Position numbers and translations under genes: made by a program | Shown here: piece after piece, positions 51,797 through 61,138 of the stretch | Numbering within the stretch: position 1 is the stretch's first letter | Layout: each line of letters starts with the position of its first letter | Notes under the pieces: model-generated | What the model saw: only the letters and a program-made list of their open reading frames with translations | What the model was told of the DNA's origin: nothing | Database searches by the model: none | DNA from: Rhizobium sp. FKY42 | GTDB lineage: Bacteria > Pseudomonadota > Alphaproteobacteria > Rhizobiales > Rhizobiaceae | Assembly (NCBI RefSeq): GCF_005222835.1 | Contig: NZ_STGA01000028.1 | Coordinates: forward strand, 62,001 to 126,000 | DNA: 64,000 nucleotides | Reading direction: 5' to 3'

Positions 51797-52921
51797 TCAA
51801 ATCCTTTCAACCGGCTGCAGCCGGTGCATATTCGCTTCCAGGAAGCGGGGGGAGAGTTCGGGGTGGACGCTGGCGGCACTTTCCGTGGTCAAGGCACCAA
51901 GCAGTGTGCCGATGCGTACGGCTTCGAAAGCAGGTTTTCCAGTCAGCAAGGCCTGAAGCGCTCCGGCAATCATCGCATCACCCGCGCCCGTCATCTCTAC
52001 AGGTTCTGCCTTGACGGCAGGGACAGCTCGAATCTGCCCGCCCTCGGCAACGACTGCACCGGATGCTCCACGTGTCACGATCGCGTGGGCAACGCCGGCA
52101 TTCACAATGGCAAGGGCAGCAGCTTCGGCGTCCCGGAAAGGACCAAGCGAACGGCGAGCCATCAGCGCATTGGCTTCATCAAGGTTCATGAAGAGATAGT
52201 CGATGCCGCTGAGATCGTCCGGCAGGCGCATCACCTTATGGGTCGAAACGGCATCGAAAGCCAGACGGAAGCGGGCATCCTTGCGGCGCTCGATCAATAG
52301 TCTCAGGGTTTCGGCTGGCAGGTTGCAATCACAGAACACCAAACTCGCAGACGCCAGATGCGGCCAGACCCGTTCCAGATGGGATGCTTCGAAAAGATCG
52401 AAGATACCCATGTCGGCCAAACCGATAGATAGATCGCCATTCTGATCAAGAATTGCGGCATATTCGGCAGTCGGGCGTTCCCTGCTTGTTAGAACCTGAG
52501 ATACGTCGACACCGATCTGCCGCAGATGCGCCAGCAATGCGTTGCCTGTTTCATCGTCGCCGAGAATGGATATGAAGCTGGTCGCAGCACCGAGCAGGCC
52601 AAGATTTTCGGCGACATTGCGTGCGACGCCGCCGTAACTTCGCATTCCATCGACCGGGTTCGAGGTTTCGGGAACCAGCGGTTGGCGGGCACGATATTTA
52701 CGGTCAAACACTGCGCCACCCAGACACACAATGCGTGAAGCCTCCGGCAACACATAGCCACGACCGAGAATATAGCCCTTCTGAACCAACTGGACGATAT
52801 GGGCGGCAACCGTGGAACGCGCCAGTCCCAGCGCATCAGCAATCTCCTGCTGACCGATAAAAGGGTTGTCCTGAATGAGCTTCAAGACAGCAGCTTCCTG
52901 CGGGGGGAGATCCGGGCGCAT
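51797..52921 (-). CDS. psuK: Pseudouridine kinase fused to an N-terminal winged helix (PsuK, YeiI-like)
   Basis: A 374-residue PfkB-family kinase that phosphorylates pseudouridine. Residues 1-60 (PPQEAAVLKLIQDNPFIGQQEIADALGLARSTVAAHIVQL) form a winged helix-turn-helix; the kinase follows with RIVCLGGAVFDRKYRA, GGVARNVAENLGLLG and the anion-hole motif EMTGAGDAMIAGAL near residue 320. The domain order resembles E. coli YeiI rather than the shorter YeiC (PsuK). It is thus a kinase that may also bind DNA. A perfect dyad 34-62 bases upstream is the obvious target. Confidence 0.9.
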   Translation of the reverse strand: MRPDLPPQEAAVLKLIQDNPFIGQQEIADALGLARSTVAAHIVQLVQKGYILGRGYVLPEASRIVCLGGAVFDRKYRARQPLVPETSNPVDGMRSYGGVARNVAENLGLLGAATSFISILGDDETGNALLAHLRQIGVDVSQVLTSRERPTAEYAAILDQNGDLSIGLADMGIFDLFEASHLERVWPHLASASLVFCDCNLPAETLRLLIERRKDARFRLAFDAVSTHKVMRLPDDLSGIDYLFMNLDEANALMARRSLGPFRDAEAAALAIVNAGVAHAIVTRGASGAVVAEGGQIRAVPAVKAEPVEMTGAGDAMIAGALQALLTGKPAFEAVRIGTLLGALTTESAASVHPELSPRFLEANMHRLQPVERI

Positions 52922-52954
52922 CTGAGGCTCCTAATGATACGACATCTTTTTATA

Positions 52955-52983
52955 AACACATGTTGTTTTTGTAAACATGTGTT
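52955..52983 (-). promoter_or_regulatory. Perfect 10-bp dyad upstream of psuK, candidate operator
   Basis: AACACATGTT (52955-52964) and AACATGTGTT (52974-52983) are exact inverted repeats separated by nine bases, each containing the palindrome ACATGT. The site is in a patch of low GC and lies directly upstream of the kinase with a winged-helix domain. Confidence 0.6.
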
Positions 52984-53064
52984 CTTAGCGGTCTTTAAGA
53001 CAACAGGCAGCTTCGGCGCACTCGCAGAAAATTACAAATTATCACTTTTCGTGTCTAAAGCGGC

Positions 53065-53090
53065 GGAACGGGTTGTCGACATTGTGAGTT
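53065..53090 (+). promoter_or_regulatory. Candidate EcfG promoter for the DUF1236 gene
   Basis: GGAAC (53065-53069), 17 bases, and AGTT (53087-53090) fit GGAAC-N16/17-cGTT. The -10 lies 37 bases before the start at 53128. Confidence 0.5.
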
Positions 53091-53127
53091 CTTGAGCCGG
53101 ACTGAAACAACAAGAGGAGAGAAACCC

Positions 53128-53523
53128 ATGCGTAAGATCGTTCTGGCTGCTACCGCAGCTCTGACCCTCGCCACGATTGGTACAGCTTCTGCTCAGGATG
53201 GCACCGTAAGCGGTGCAGCCGGTGGTGCCGTGACCGGCGCAATCGTTGGCGGCCCGATTGGCGCTGCCGTTGGTGGCATTGCGGGCGCCGCTCTTGGCAC
53301 AGCCATTGATCCGCCGCCACGTGAAGTCGTTACCTATGTTCGCGAGCAACCGGTCGCAGCACCTGTTGTTGTCGAGCGGAAGGTGGTTGTCGGTGAACCT
53401 CTGCCGGAAACAGTTGTGCTAACGCCGGTTCCGCAGCACCGCGAATACTCCTACGCCATCGTCAATGATCAGCGCGTCATTGTGGATCCGCGCACGCACA
53501 CGGTCGTCCAGATCATCGATTGA
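53128..53523 (+). CDS. Exported DUF1236 protein
   Basis: A 131-residue secreted protein. Signal peptide MRKIVLAATAALTLATIGTASAQ, then a glycine-zipper stretch (SGAAGGAVTGAIVGGPIGAAVGGIAGAALGTAI) that could insert in or line membranes, a Pro/Val-rich linker, and the DUF1236 C-terminal module YSYAIVNDQRVIVDPRTHTVVQII. The function is unknown, though DUF1236 proteins are common exported proteins in Rhizobiales. GAGGAG lies upstream of 53128, the start I prefer to the in-frame ATG at 53092. The promoter suggests general stress control. Confidence 0.88.
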   Translation: MRKIVLAATAALTLATIGTASAQDGTVSGAAGGAVTGAIVGGPIGAAVGGIAGAALGTAIDPPPREVVTYVREQPVAAPVVVERKVVVGEPLPETVVLTPVPQHREYSYAIVNDQRVIVDPRTHTVVQIID

Positions 53524-53534
53524 TGCGAACGGTT

Positions 53535-53557
53535 GAAGCGGGCTTTGTGCCCGCTTC
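53535..53557 (+). terminator. Hairpin after the DUF1236 gene
   Basis: A 9-base-pair stem GAAGCGGGC (53535-53543) with GCCCGCTTC (53549-53557), a five-base loop and CCTTCAC after it. It separates the DUF1236 gene from the convergent pncB. Confidence 0.65.
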
Positions 53558-53560
53558 CCT

Positions 53561-54868
53561 TCACACGAAGACTTCGTGTTCGACCAGATCTTCCTGACCG
53601 AAGAACTTCAGGTAGCGCTCGACTTCGGACGGATCGCCCGTCGCCTTCAACGGATTGTCTGAGAGCTTGACGGCAGGACGGCCGTTTGCCTCACTGACCT
53701 TGCAGACGATGGAAATGGGTTTCAGCCCTGCGATATCCTCTGGCGCGCAACCGGCAAAATCATTGGTCAGGTTTGTACCCCAACCGAAGGACATGCGTAC
53801 CCGCCCCTGAAAATGCTGGTACGTATCGATGATGGCATCAACATCCAGGCCGTCAGAGAAGATCAAAAGCTTCTGACGCGGGTCACGTCCCATCTTCTTC
53901 CACCAGTTGATTATTTTTTCCCCGCCTTCAATCGGCGGCGCGCTATCGGGTCTGAAACCTGTCCAGTCCGCCACCCATTCCGGCGCATTGCGCAGAAAGG
54001 CCGCCGTGCCGAAGGCATCGGGGAGAACAATTAGCAGATTGCCGCCATAGAGCCGGTTCCAGTCTTTCAGAACCTGATAGGGCGCGGCCCGCAGCTCCGC
54101 ATCGGTATTGGCAAGTGCCGCCATCACCATGGGCAATTCGTGCGCATTGGTGCCCACTGCTTCCAGATCGGAATCCATGGCCAGAAGTACGTTGCTGGTG
54201 CCGGTAAAGGCAGGCCCCACGCCTTCCTTCAACGCTTCCACGCACCAGCGCTGCCAGAGAAAACTGTGGCGGCGACGGGTACCGAAATCGGAAATGCGCA
54301 GGCCCGGCAGTGTACGCAGGCGCTCTACCTTTTCCCACATGCGCGCCTTGGCGCGGGCATAGAGAACATCCAGCGTGAAGAGGCCCAGCGACCGGATCGC
54401 TGCCCGTGAACGCAGTTCGTTGATGATCGCAAGCGCCGGGATCTCCCACATGGTGGTATCCACCCAGCGGCCATGGAAGGTCAGTTCATACTGACCGTCG
54501 CGCTTGGAAAGCTCGTATTGCGGCAATTGATAACTGGCGAGGAAGGCGAGAAAATCCGGCTCGAAAATCTGTGACTTGCCATAGAAGCTGTTACCGGCCA
54601 GCCAGATCGCTTCCTTTTTTGAAAGCCGAAGCGTTCGCGCATGGTCTAGTTGTGCCCGCAGTTCACCCTCATCGATCTCGTCGGCCAGCCGCACGCGCTT
54701 GGTACGATTGATCAAGGAGAAGGTCACGTCGACCTGCGGATAAAGCTTCCAGATCATCTGCAACATCAGAAGCTTGTAGAAATCCGTATCGATCAAGCTT
54801 CGAACGATTGGATCGAGTTTCCAGGTGTGATTGTAGACGCGCTTTGCAATATCGGTCTTGGTTGCCAT
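53561..54868 (-). CDS. pncB: Nicotinate phosphoribosyltransferase
   Basis: A 435-residue enzyme making nicotinate mononucleotide from nicotinate and PRPP in the NAD salvage pathway. It has the family N-domain ([27 protein letters not shown]) and the phosphate-binding TIM-like core with [39 protein letters not shown], and the C-terminal part with [13 protein letters not shown]. The catalytic His and PRPP loop positions are intact. It stands alone on the minus strand; the 354 bases upstream hold its promoter. Confidence 0.97.
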   Translation of the reverse strand: MATKTDIAKRVYNHTWKLDPIVRSLIDTDFYKLLMLQMIWKLYPQVDVTFSLINRTKRVRLADEIDEGELRAQLDHARTLRLSKKEAIWLAGNSFYGKSQIFEPDFLAFLASYQLPQYELSKRDGQYELTFHGRWVDTTMWEIPALAIINELRSRAAIRSLGLFTLDVLYARAKARMWEKVERLRTLPGLRISDFGTRRRHSFLWQRWCVEALKEGVGPAFTGTSNVLLAMDSDLEAVGTNAHELPMVMAALANTDAELRAAPYQVLKDWNRLYGGNLLIVLPDAFGTAAFLRNAPEWVADWTGFRPDSAPPIEGGEKIINWWKKMGRDPRQKLLIFSDGLDVDAIIDTYQHFQGRVRMSFGWGTNLTNDFAGCAPEDIAGLKPISIVCKVSEANGRPAVKLSDNPLKATGDPSEVERYLKFFGQEDLVEHEVFV

Positions 54869-55222
54869 GATTGCCTTTGCCCAACGGCCGGGACCGGCAC
54901 GTTTGCACTTCCTCTGATCGAGGCATCGACTGACAACCTCGCCGGTTGTTATCGAAAAAAGCCGATGGGATGTCCAGCCATCATATCAATCGATTCGAAT
55001 AAGCAGACTGAGTTGATCCTCGGCATCACCGCCTTACAAGCTGAGGGCTTGGCCCGTCGGAAAAGGTTACAGAAGGCACGGCAAGCGCCACGTGAGACGT
55101 CAAATTTTTCTACTTATTAGATGTATTTTATAAATTTCTGTGGCGACTATTCCGCCATATGCCTCTTTAGTGAGCGCCATTCGGCGCCGAGCCGTTGCCT
55201 GATGTGAATAAGGAATCGTCAA
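54869..55222. other. Intergenic region between pncB and the ABC transporter operon
   Basis: This 354-base gap separates divergent genes. No coding frame with a ribosome binding site was found, although a 156-codon frame on the plus strand stays open through part of it. An AT-rich patch around 55105-55140 is the likely promoter zone for the ABC operon. No RNA gene was recognised. Confidence 0.6.
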
Positions 55223-56026
55223 ATGAATAAATTTTTTGCAGCAACCTTGATGGTGCTTGCTTCATTCGGATCGGCTCATGCCGACAGACTGGATGATATC
55301 AAAAAGGCAGGCGTTCTGAAGGTTGCAGCCTTCGATGCAAACCCTCCATTCGGTTATGTCGACGCGGCAAGCAAACAGATCGTGGGTCTTGATGTCGATT
55401 ATGCCAAGATTCTCGCCGAAAAGCTGGGTGTAAAACTGGAAATCAAGCCGACCAATCCTGCCAACCGCATACCGCTTCTTGTCTCAGGCAGTGTTGATCT
55501 GGTGCTCGCCAATTTCACCATTACGGAGGAGCGCGCCAAGCAGGTGGATTTCAGCATCCCCTACTTTGCATCTGGCCAGCAGTTCCTGGCAAAGAAGGGC
55601 ACGCTTTCCTCGCCGGATCAGTTGAACACGCTGCGCATCGGCGCCGACAAGGGCACTGTCAACGAGATTGTTCTGCGCCGGGATTTTCCCAAGGCGACTA
55701 TCGTCTCCTATGACGATACGCCCTTTGCCTTCACGGCGCTTAGAAACGGCAATGTTCAGGCAATCACTCAGGACGGCCCAAAGCTGATTGGTCTTCTGGC
55801 AAATGTGCCAGACAAGGAAAATTATGAAATTCCAGCCTTTTCCATCTCGAATGATTACATCGGCGTTGGCATTCCCAAGGGCGAAGCACGCTTGAAGGAT
55901 CTGGTCGACAAGACGCTTCTCGAACTGGAAGACAACGGAACCGCCGCCAAGATTTACGACGCATGGTTCGGACCAAAGACCACGCAACCGCTCGCTCGCA
56001 TTTTCAAGATCGGCGACAAGATCTGA
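55223..56026 (+). CDS. Amino-acid-type ABC transporter substrate-binding protein
   Basis: A 267-residue periplasmic binding protein of the SBP_bac_3 family, with signal peptide MNKFFAATLMVLASFGSAHAD, then IKKAGVLKVAAFDANPPFGYVDAASKQIVGLDVDYAKILAEKLG and NPANRIPLLVSGSVDLVLANFTITEER, hallmark segments of polar amino acid or opine-type binding proteins. The ligand is not set by motif. It is followed by two permeases; the operon has no ATP-binding subunit. The promoter is in the AT-rich gap upstream. Confidence 0.93.
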   Translation: MNKFFAATLMVLASFGSAHADRLDDIKKAGVLKVAAFDANPPFGYVDAASKQIVGLDVDYAKILAEKLGVKLEIKPTNPANRIPLLVSGSVDLVLANFTITEERAKQVDFSIPYFASGQQFLAKKGTLSSPDQLNTLRIGADKGTVNEIVLRRDFPKATIVSYDDTPFAFTALRNGNVQAITQDGPKLIGLLANVPDKENYEIPAFSISNDYIGVGIPKGEARLKDLVDKTLLELEDNGTAAKIYDAWFGPKTTQPLARIFKIGDKI

Positions 56027-56104
56027 TCCAGACATCGTGGAGGGGTGCCGCGTGCATAACGCGGCCCCTCAATCCATCAACATTCCAAGCATGAAATTAC
56101 ACGG

Positions 56105-56878
56105 ATGACACTCAGCTCACTTAGCGCCGTCTTCGGCGAGCCGATGGCATGGCGCTATTTTGCATGGCTGTTAGAAGGTTTTGCTGTAACAGTTGTATTG
56201 TCAGCCGCAACCTGCGCAAGCGCCAGCCTGCTGGGCGCTGTGTTGTGCAGCCTGAAAGCCTCGAAACATCGCGTCCTTGCCCTGCCTGTTCGCACCATGA
56301 TCAGCGCCCTGCGCAACACACCGCTGCTGGTGCAACTCTTTTTTTGGTATTTCGGTATTTCTGCCTTCCTGCCATCAGCAGTTATGCAATGGCTCAATAC
56401 GCCGCATACACTCGATCTGCACATCGTCTCGCTCAGCTTTCCAGGTTTTGAAGCGATCGCAGCCTTCTTCGCTCTGACCCTCTATGCCGGAAGTTATATT
56501 GCGGAGGAATTACAGGCAGGCATCAATCAGGTCGATAAGAGGCAAGAAGAAACAGCGCGGGCGCTTGGTTTCAACAGGTTTCAGTGCTTCCGGCTCATCA
56601 TCCTGCCGCAGGCCATTATCTTTGCCTGGATGCCGATCACTGGGCAATACCTTAACACCATAAAGAATACATCGCTGGCCATGGCTATCGGCGTTGCCGA
56701 ACTCTCCTACGCATCCCGTCAGGTCGAGACAGAAACCTTTCTGACATTCCAAGCCTTTGGCGTCGCGACGGTCCTCTACATCGTCGCCGTATGCCTTACG
56801 GAAGCTGCTGCCTCCCGCCTTCATTCAAAGCGCATGATGCGTACCTCACTTCCCGCAACGGCTGGGAGCGGAACATGA
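56105..56878 (+). CDS. Polar amino acid ABC transporter permease
   Basis: A 257-residue His/Glu/Gln/Arg/opine-family permease. It contains SALRNTPLLVQLFFWYFGI, the family motif R-N/G-T-P, and a C-terminal coupling loop EEL-QAGINQVDKRQEETARALGFNRFQCFRLIILPQAI (EAA motif) with A-L-G-x-x-x-x-Q/R-x-x-R-x-x-I-L-P-Q. Five membrane segments are evident. It overlaps the next gene by four bases (ATGA). The 78-base gap after the binding protein gene has no terminator, so it is one operon. Confidence 0.95.
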   Translation: MTLSSLSAVFGEPMAWRYFAWLLEGFAVTVVLSAATCASASLLGAVLCSLKASKHRVLALPVRTMISALRNTPLLVQLFFWYFGISAFLPSAVMQWLNTPHTLDLHIVSLSFPGFEAIAAFFALTLYAGSYIAEELQAGINQVDKRQEETARALGFNRFQCFRLIILPQAIIFAWMPITGQYLNTIKNTSLAMAIGVAELSYASRQVETETFLTFQAFGVATVLYIVAVCLTEAAASRLHSKRMMRTSLPATAGSGT

Positions 56879-57564
56879 ATGCCGCCATTATTCTCAACAA
56901 TCTGGATTACGTGCTGATCGGGGCATGGCCGAATGGACCTGTCGGCGGGCTTACCCTCACCGTCATTCTGTCGGTTCTTTCCGCAATTTCTTCTGCCGTC
57001 ATCGGCATCATGCTCGGCATTGCACTGAGCCTCAGCCGTGGGTGGCCGCGCAAGGGTTTGAGGATCGTCCTCGGCTTTTTCCGTGCAATTCCCGTGCTCA
57101 TGCTGATCTTCTGGACCTACTTCCTGCTGCCGATCCTCGCTGGCTTCCGTCCCCCAGAAATCGCAACGGTCGTGGCGGCACTGTCCCTGATCGGCGGCGC
57201 CTATCTTGCGGGAACCGTGTCCGCCGGCATTGATGGCATGGCCCAAGGTCAGTGGCAGGCGGGTTATGCGCTGGGGTTGCGTAGGCAGCAGATATTGAGG
57301 CTCATCATCCTTCCGCAAGCGCTACGGGCTATGGTGCCCTCATTCGTCAATCAGTGGGCGACCCTCATCAAGGATACTTCGCTTGCCTACATTGTCGGTG
57401 TGCCGGAATTGTCCTTCTTGGCCGCACAGGTGAACAACCGCGCAATGGTCTATCCGACAGAAATCTTCCTGTTCGTCGGCGCACTCTACTGGGGCCTTTG
57501 TGTCGGAACGGATCGACTCGCAAGGCTTCTTGCTCGTACCGGGCAGGGGGAGCCGGTATCGTAA
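56875..57564 (+). CDS. Polar amino acid ABC transporter permease (second subunit)
   Basis: A 229-residue paralogue of the previous permease. It has FFRAIPVLMLIFWTYFLLP and the coupling loop QWQAGYALGLRRQQILRLIILPQALRAMVPSF, followed by NQWATLIKDTSLAYIVGVPELSF, as usual for the family. The start at 56875 overlaps the previous stop by four bases. An ATPase gene normally follows; here the next gene is the convergent dnaJ, after an unusually strong hairpin. Confidence 0.95.
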   Translation: MNAAIILNNLDYVLIGAWPNGPVGGLTLTVILSVLSAISSAVIGIMLGIALSLSRGWPRKGLRIVLGFFRAIPVLMLIFWTYFLLPILAGFRPPEIATVVAALSLIGGAYLAGTVSAGIDGMAQGQWQAGYALGLRRQQILRLIILPQALRAMVPSFVNQWATLIKDTSLAYIVGVPELSFLAAQVNNRAMVYPTEIFLFVGALYWGLCVGTDRLARLLARTGQGEPVS

Positions 57565-57643
57565 ACTGCATAAGCCTGAGTGAGGAAACAGTTTCGGTCC
57601 GCACCATGCGGAAAAAAAGATCCAAGGCGCGTTTACGACGGGA

Positions 57644-57679
57644 AAGGGCCGGGATACGAGGCACCGTATCCCGGCCCTT
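57644..57679 (+). terminator. Strong hairpin after the ABC permease
   Basis: A 15-base-pair perfect stem (57644-57658 with 57665-57679) and a six-base loop, lying 79 bases after the permease stop. It has no T tract but is very stable and ends the ABC operon. A second nine-base-pair hairpin (57732-57740 with 57744-57752) lies at the dnaJ 3' end. Confidence 0.7.
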
Positions 57680-57758
57680 CGCCTTAAGCTCAAAGCGCGT
57701 TCACTGCTAGAATCGATCATTGATCCCTTTTACCGGGCGCTTTGCGCCCGGTCGCAGT

Positions 57759-58898
57759 TCACCCCTCAAAAAATTCCTTCATCCGGGCAAAGAAGCCGGT
57801 CGATTCCGGATTGTTGTCCTTGGAAGAAATCTCCTCGAACTCCTGCAGCAGCTCGCGCTGGCGCTTGGTCAGCTTCTGTGGCGTTTCGATCTGGATCTGG
57901 ATGTAGAGATCGCCCGTCTGCGAGGAGCGCAAAACCGGCATTCCCTTGCCCTTCAGACGGAACTGCTTGCCCGGCTGCGTTCCTTCCGGCACCGTCACAC
58001 GAGACTTCGTACCGTCCAGGGTTGCCACGTCGAAGGTGCCGCCAAGGGCAGCCGTCGTCATGGAAATCGGCACTGTGCAGTAGAGATCCGCGCCGTCGCG
58101 CTGGAAGAACTGGTGCGGCTTGACCGAAAGGAAAATGTAGAGATCGCCTGACGGTCCACCGCGTGCACCGGCCTCGCCCTCGCCCTGCAGGCGAATGCGT
58201 GTGCCGTCTTCAATGCCCGATGGGATATTGACCGAGAGCGAACGCTCTTCCGTCACGCGGCCCTGGCCGTGGCACTTGGTGCACGGATCAGGAATGATCT
58301 GCCCACGCCCATGGCACGTCGGACAGGTGCGTTCGACGGAGAAAAATCCCTGACTCGCCCGCACACGACCGGAACCTTGGCAGGTGCCACAGGTTTTGGG
58401 TTGCGTACCAGGCTTTGCACCCGAGCCGGAGCAGACATCGCAGGTCACAGCGGTCGGCACACGGATCTGCGCGGTCTTGCCCGTGAAGGATTCCTCGAGC
58501 GTAATTTCCATGTTGTAGCGCAGATCGGCGCCGCGCTCGCGACCACCGGAAGACCGACGCGCACGACCGCCACCCATCATCTCGCCAAAGATGTCTTCGA
58601 AGATGTCGGAGAACCCGCCAGCGCCGAAACCACCCTGACCACCGCCGAAGCCGCCACCACCCATGCCGCCCTGCTCAAAGGCTGCGTGACCGAAACGGTC
58701 ATAGGCGGCGCGCTTCTGGGGATCCTTCAAGGTCTCGTAGGCCTCGTTGATCTCCTTGAATTTCTTCTCGGCTTCCTGGTCATCCGGGTTTTTGTCCGGA
58801 TGATACTTCATCGCCATCTTGCGGAAGGCGCTTTTCAGCTCCTTCTCGTCTGCTGTTTTGCCGACACCCAGCAATTCGTAATAGTCAGCTTTTGCCAT
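57759..58898 (-). CDS. dnaJ: Molecular chaperone DnaJ
   Basis: A 379-residue class A J-protein that stimulates DnaK. It contains the J domain with HPD in [16 protein letters not shown], a Gly/Phe-rich linker ([20 protein letters not shown]), the four zinc motifs [24 protein letters not shown] and CTKCHGQG, and a C-terminal substrate-binding and dimer domain. All conserved cysteines are present. It lies 86 bases after dnaK; a hairpin in the gap probably reduces dnaJ transcription. Confidence 0.98.
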   Translation of the reverse strand: MAKADYYELLGVGKTADEKELKSAFRKMAMKYHPDKNPDDQEAEKKFKEINEAYETLKDPQKRAAYDRFGHAAFEQGGMGGGGFGGGQGGFGAGGFSDIFEDIFGEMMGGGRARRSSGGRERGADLRYNMEITLEESFTGKTAQIRVPTAVTCDVCSGSGAKPGTQPKTCGTCQGSGRVRASQGFFSVERTCPTCHGRGQIIPDPCTKCHGQGRVTEERSLSVNIPSGIEDGTRIRLQGEGEAGARGGPSGDLYIFLSVKPHQFFQRDGADLYCTVPISMTTAALGGTFDVATLDGTKSRVTVPEGTQPGKQFRLKGKGMPVLRSSQTGDLYIQIQIETPQKLTKRQRELLQEFEEISSKDNNPESTGFFARMKEFFEG

Positions 58899-58922
58899 GA
58901 AGATCGCGGCTCCCGAAAGGAT

Positions 58923-58946
58923 TCCGGCTGCACGAGGGCAGCCGGA
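58923..58946 (-). terminator. Hairpin between dnaK and dnaJ (possible attenuator)
   Basis: A 9-base-pair perfect stem TCCGGCTGC (58923-58931) with GCAGCCGGA (58938-58946) in the dnaK-dnaJ gap. On the minus strand it is followed by ATCCTTTC. It may partly end dnaK transcription or protect its mRNA. Confidence 0.6.
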
Positions 58947-58984
58947 TACTCAACGCAGTTACACCAGGTGGAAGAAGCCTCGCC

Positions 58985-60883
58985 TCAAGCGGACTTCTTG
59001 TCGTCCTTGATTTCCTCGTAGTCAGCGTCGACTACGCCATCTTCGGACTTACCGCCATTTCCGGCTTCAGCCTGCTGCGATTCATAGATGGCCTGACCGA
59101 GTTTCATGGACACTTCCATCAGCGTCTGGGTCTTGGCCTGGATGTCGTCTGCGTCCGGCTCGGAGGCCTCGATTGCCGTCTTCACGCTGGCAATCGCGTC
59201 CTCAATCGCCTTGCGGTCGGCTTCAGACACCTTGTCACCATATTCCTTCAGCGACTTTTCGGTCGAGTGAACAAGGCTTTCGGCCTGGTTCTTGGCTTCC
59301 ACGCCTGCACGGCGCTTCTTGTCTTCCTCGGCATGTGCCTCGGCGTCCTTCACCATCTTTTCGATGTCGGCGTCGGACAGACCGCCAGAAGCCTGGATCC
59401 GGATCTGCTGTTCCTTGCCCGTGCCCTTGTCCTTTGCGGACACCTGTACGATGCCGTTGGCGTCGATGTCGAAGGTCACTTCGATCTGCGGCACGCCACG
59501 CGGTGCCGGTGGCAGACCGACGAGGTCGAACTGGCCGAGCAGCTTGTTGTCTGCAGCCATTTCGCGCTCGCCCTGGCTGACGCGGATCGTCACGGCCTGC
59601 TGGTTATCTTCAGCGGTCGAGAAGACCTGGCTCTTCTTGGTCGGGATCGTCGTGTTGCGATCGATCAGGCGGGTGAAGACGCCACCGAGCGTTTCGATGC
59701 CGAGCGACAGCGGGGTTACGTCGAGCAGCAGAACGTCCTTCACGTCGCCCTGCAGAACGCCGGCCTGGATCGCAGCGCCCATGGCAACCACTTCATCCGG
59801 GTTCACGCCCTTGTGCGGCTCCTTGCCGAACAGCTGTTTGACGACTTCCTGCACCTTCGGCATGCGGCTCATACCACCGACGAGAACGACTTCGTCGATC
59901 TCGGAAGCAGAAACACCGGCATCCTTGAGCGCTGCCTTGCATGGTGCCACAGTGCGCTGAACCAGATCATCGACCAGGCTTTCGAACTTGGCACGGGTCA
60001 GCTTCATCGTCAGGTGCTTCGGACCAGAGGCGTCAGCGGTGATGAACGGCAGGTTGATTTCCGTCTGCTGCGACGAGGACAGTTCGATCTTCGCCTTTTC
60101 CGCAGCTTCCTTGAGACGCTGCAGGGCCAGTTTGTCGCCCTTCAGGTCAATGCCGCTGTCCTTCTTGAATTCGCCTGCGAGATACTCGACCAGACGCATA
60201 TCGAAGTCTTCACCGCCGAGGAAGGTGTCGCCGTTGGTCGACTTCACTTCGAAGACGCCGTCACCGATTTCGAGAACGGAGATATCGAAGGTACCGCCAC
60301 CCAAGTCGTAAACCGCAATCGTCTTGCCGTCCTTCTTGTCGAGGCCGTAAGCCAGTGCGGCAGCCGTCGGCTCGTTGATGATGCGCAGAACTTCAAGACC
60401 GGCAATGCGGCCAGCATCCTTGGTAGCCTGACGCTGGGCGTCGTTGAAGTAGGCCGGAACGGTGATGACGGCCTTCTCAACCTTTTCGCCGAGATAGGCT
60501 TCAGCCGTTTCCTTCATCTTCTGAAGGATCATCGCGGAAATCTGCGAAGGGGAATAGCCCTTGCCATTGGCCTTGACCCAAGCATCGCCGTTGTCACCGC
60601 GGGAGATTTCGTAAGGAACGAGGCCCTTGTCCTTCTCAACCGTCGGATCGTCATAACGGCGACCGATCAGACGCTTGACGGCAAACAGCGTGTTCGTGGG
60701 ATTTGTTACAGCCTGACGCTTGGCCGGCTGTCCGACCAGACGCTCGCCATCATCGCTGAATGCAACCATGGACGGCGTGGTGCGTGCGCCTTCGGCGTTC
60801 TCGATCACCTTCGCGTCCTTGCCGTCCATGACGGAAACGCAGGAGTTGGTCGTACCAAGGTCGATGCCAATTACTTTTGCCAT
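58985..60883 (-). CDS. dnaK: Molecular chaperone DnaK (Hsp70)
   Basis: A 632-residue Hsp70 with nucleotide-binding domain ([16 protein letters not shown] at the N-terminus, [17 protein letters not shown] for the phosphate loop), conserved linker [19 protein letters not shown], substrate-binding domain and C-terminal tail ending EIKDDKKSA. Complete and normal in length (E. coli 638). An RpoH-like promoter at 60990-61018 lies about 107 bases upstream, so it is heat-inducible. DnaJ follows downstream, and grpE is not in the window. Confidence 0.99.
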   Translation of the reverse strand: MAKVIGIDLGTTNSCVSVMDGKDAKVIENAEGARTTPSMVAFSDDGERLVGQPAKRQAVTNPTNTLFAVKRLIGRRYDDPTVEKDKGLVPYEISRGDNGDAWVKANGKGYSPSQISAMILQKMKETAEAYLGEKVEKAVITVPAYFNDAQRQATKDAGRIAGLEVLRIINEPTAAALAYGLDKKDGKTIAVYDLGGGTFDISVLEIGDGVFEVKSTNGDTFLGGEDFDMRLVEYLAGEFKKDSGIDLKGDKLALQRLKEAAEKAKIELSSSQQTEINLPFITADASGPKHLTMKLTRAKFESLVDDLVQRTVAPCKAALKDAGVSASEIDEVVLVGGMSRMPKVQEVVKQLFGKEPHKGVNPDEVVAMGAAIQAGVLQGDVKDVLLLDVTPLSLGIETLGGVFTRLIDRNTTIPTKKSQVFSTAEDNQQAVTIRVSQGEREMAADNKLLGQFDLVGLPPAPRGVPQIEVTFDIDANGIVQVSAKDKGTGKEQQIRIQASGGLSDADIEKMVKDAEAHAEEDKKRRAGVEAKNQAESLVHSTEKSLKEYGDKVSEADRKAIEDAIASVKTAIEASEPDADDIQAKTQTLMEVSMKLGQAIYESQQAEAGNGGKSEDGVVDADYEEIKDDKKSA

Positions 60884-60989
60884 TTCTTCTCTCTCCTTTA
60901 AGCGAACTGTCGGAACCCCTTCTCAAGGCATTCCACTGACAGTTCCTCGACTGGGATGGTTCGCAGCATCGGCTGCTGTCATGCGGCGT

Positions 60990-61018
60990 ATATAAGGACC
61001 GCTTTTTCCGACTGCAAG
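60990..61018 (-). promoter_or_regulatory. RpoH-like heat-shock promoter of dnaK
   Basis: The minus strand reads CTTGCA (61018-61013), a 16-base spacer and CTTATAT (60996-60990), fitting the rhizobial RpoH pattern CTTG..-N16-CYTATNT. It lies 107-135 bases upstream of the dnaK start. Confidence 0.65.
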
Positions 61019-61138
61019 GCAGGAAAGTCACTGGTCTTGCGCAAAAAAATGCGGAATTCGCAGCAGATCAAGCCTCGCGCAAGGGCGCTTGCGCCCACTG
61101 AAGGGCGACGGGAAGCGCGATCTGGGATAAAGGGGCCT

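Noticed and set aside
54650..55120. A 156-codon plus-strand frame entering the gap between pncB and the ABC operon
   Set aside because: Its first half is antisense to pncB; composition and lack of a ribosome binding site argue against a gene.
59267..60901. A 544-codon plus-strand frame antisense to dnaK
   Set aside because: Antisense codon-bias shadow of the highly expressed dnaK gene, with no recognisable domain.
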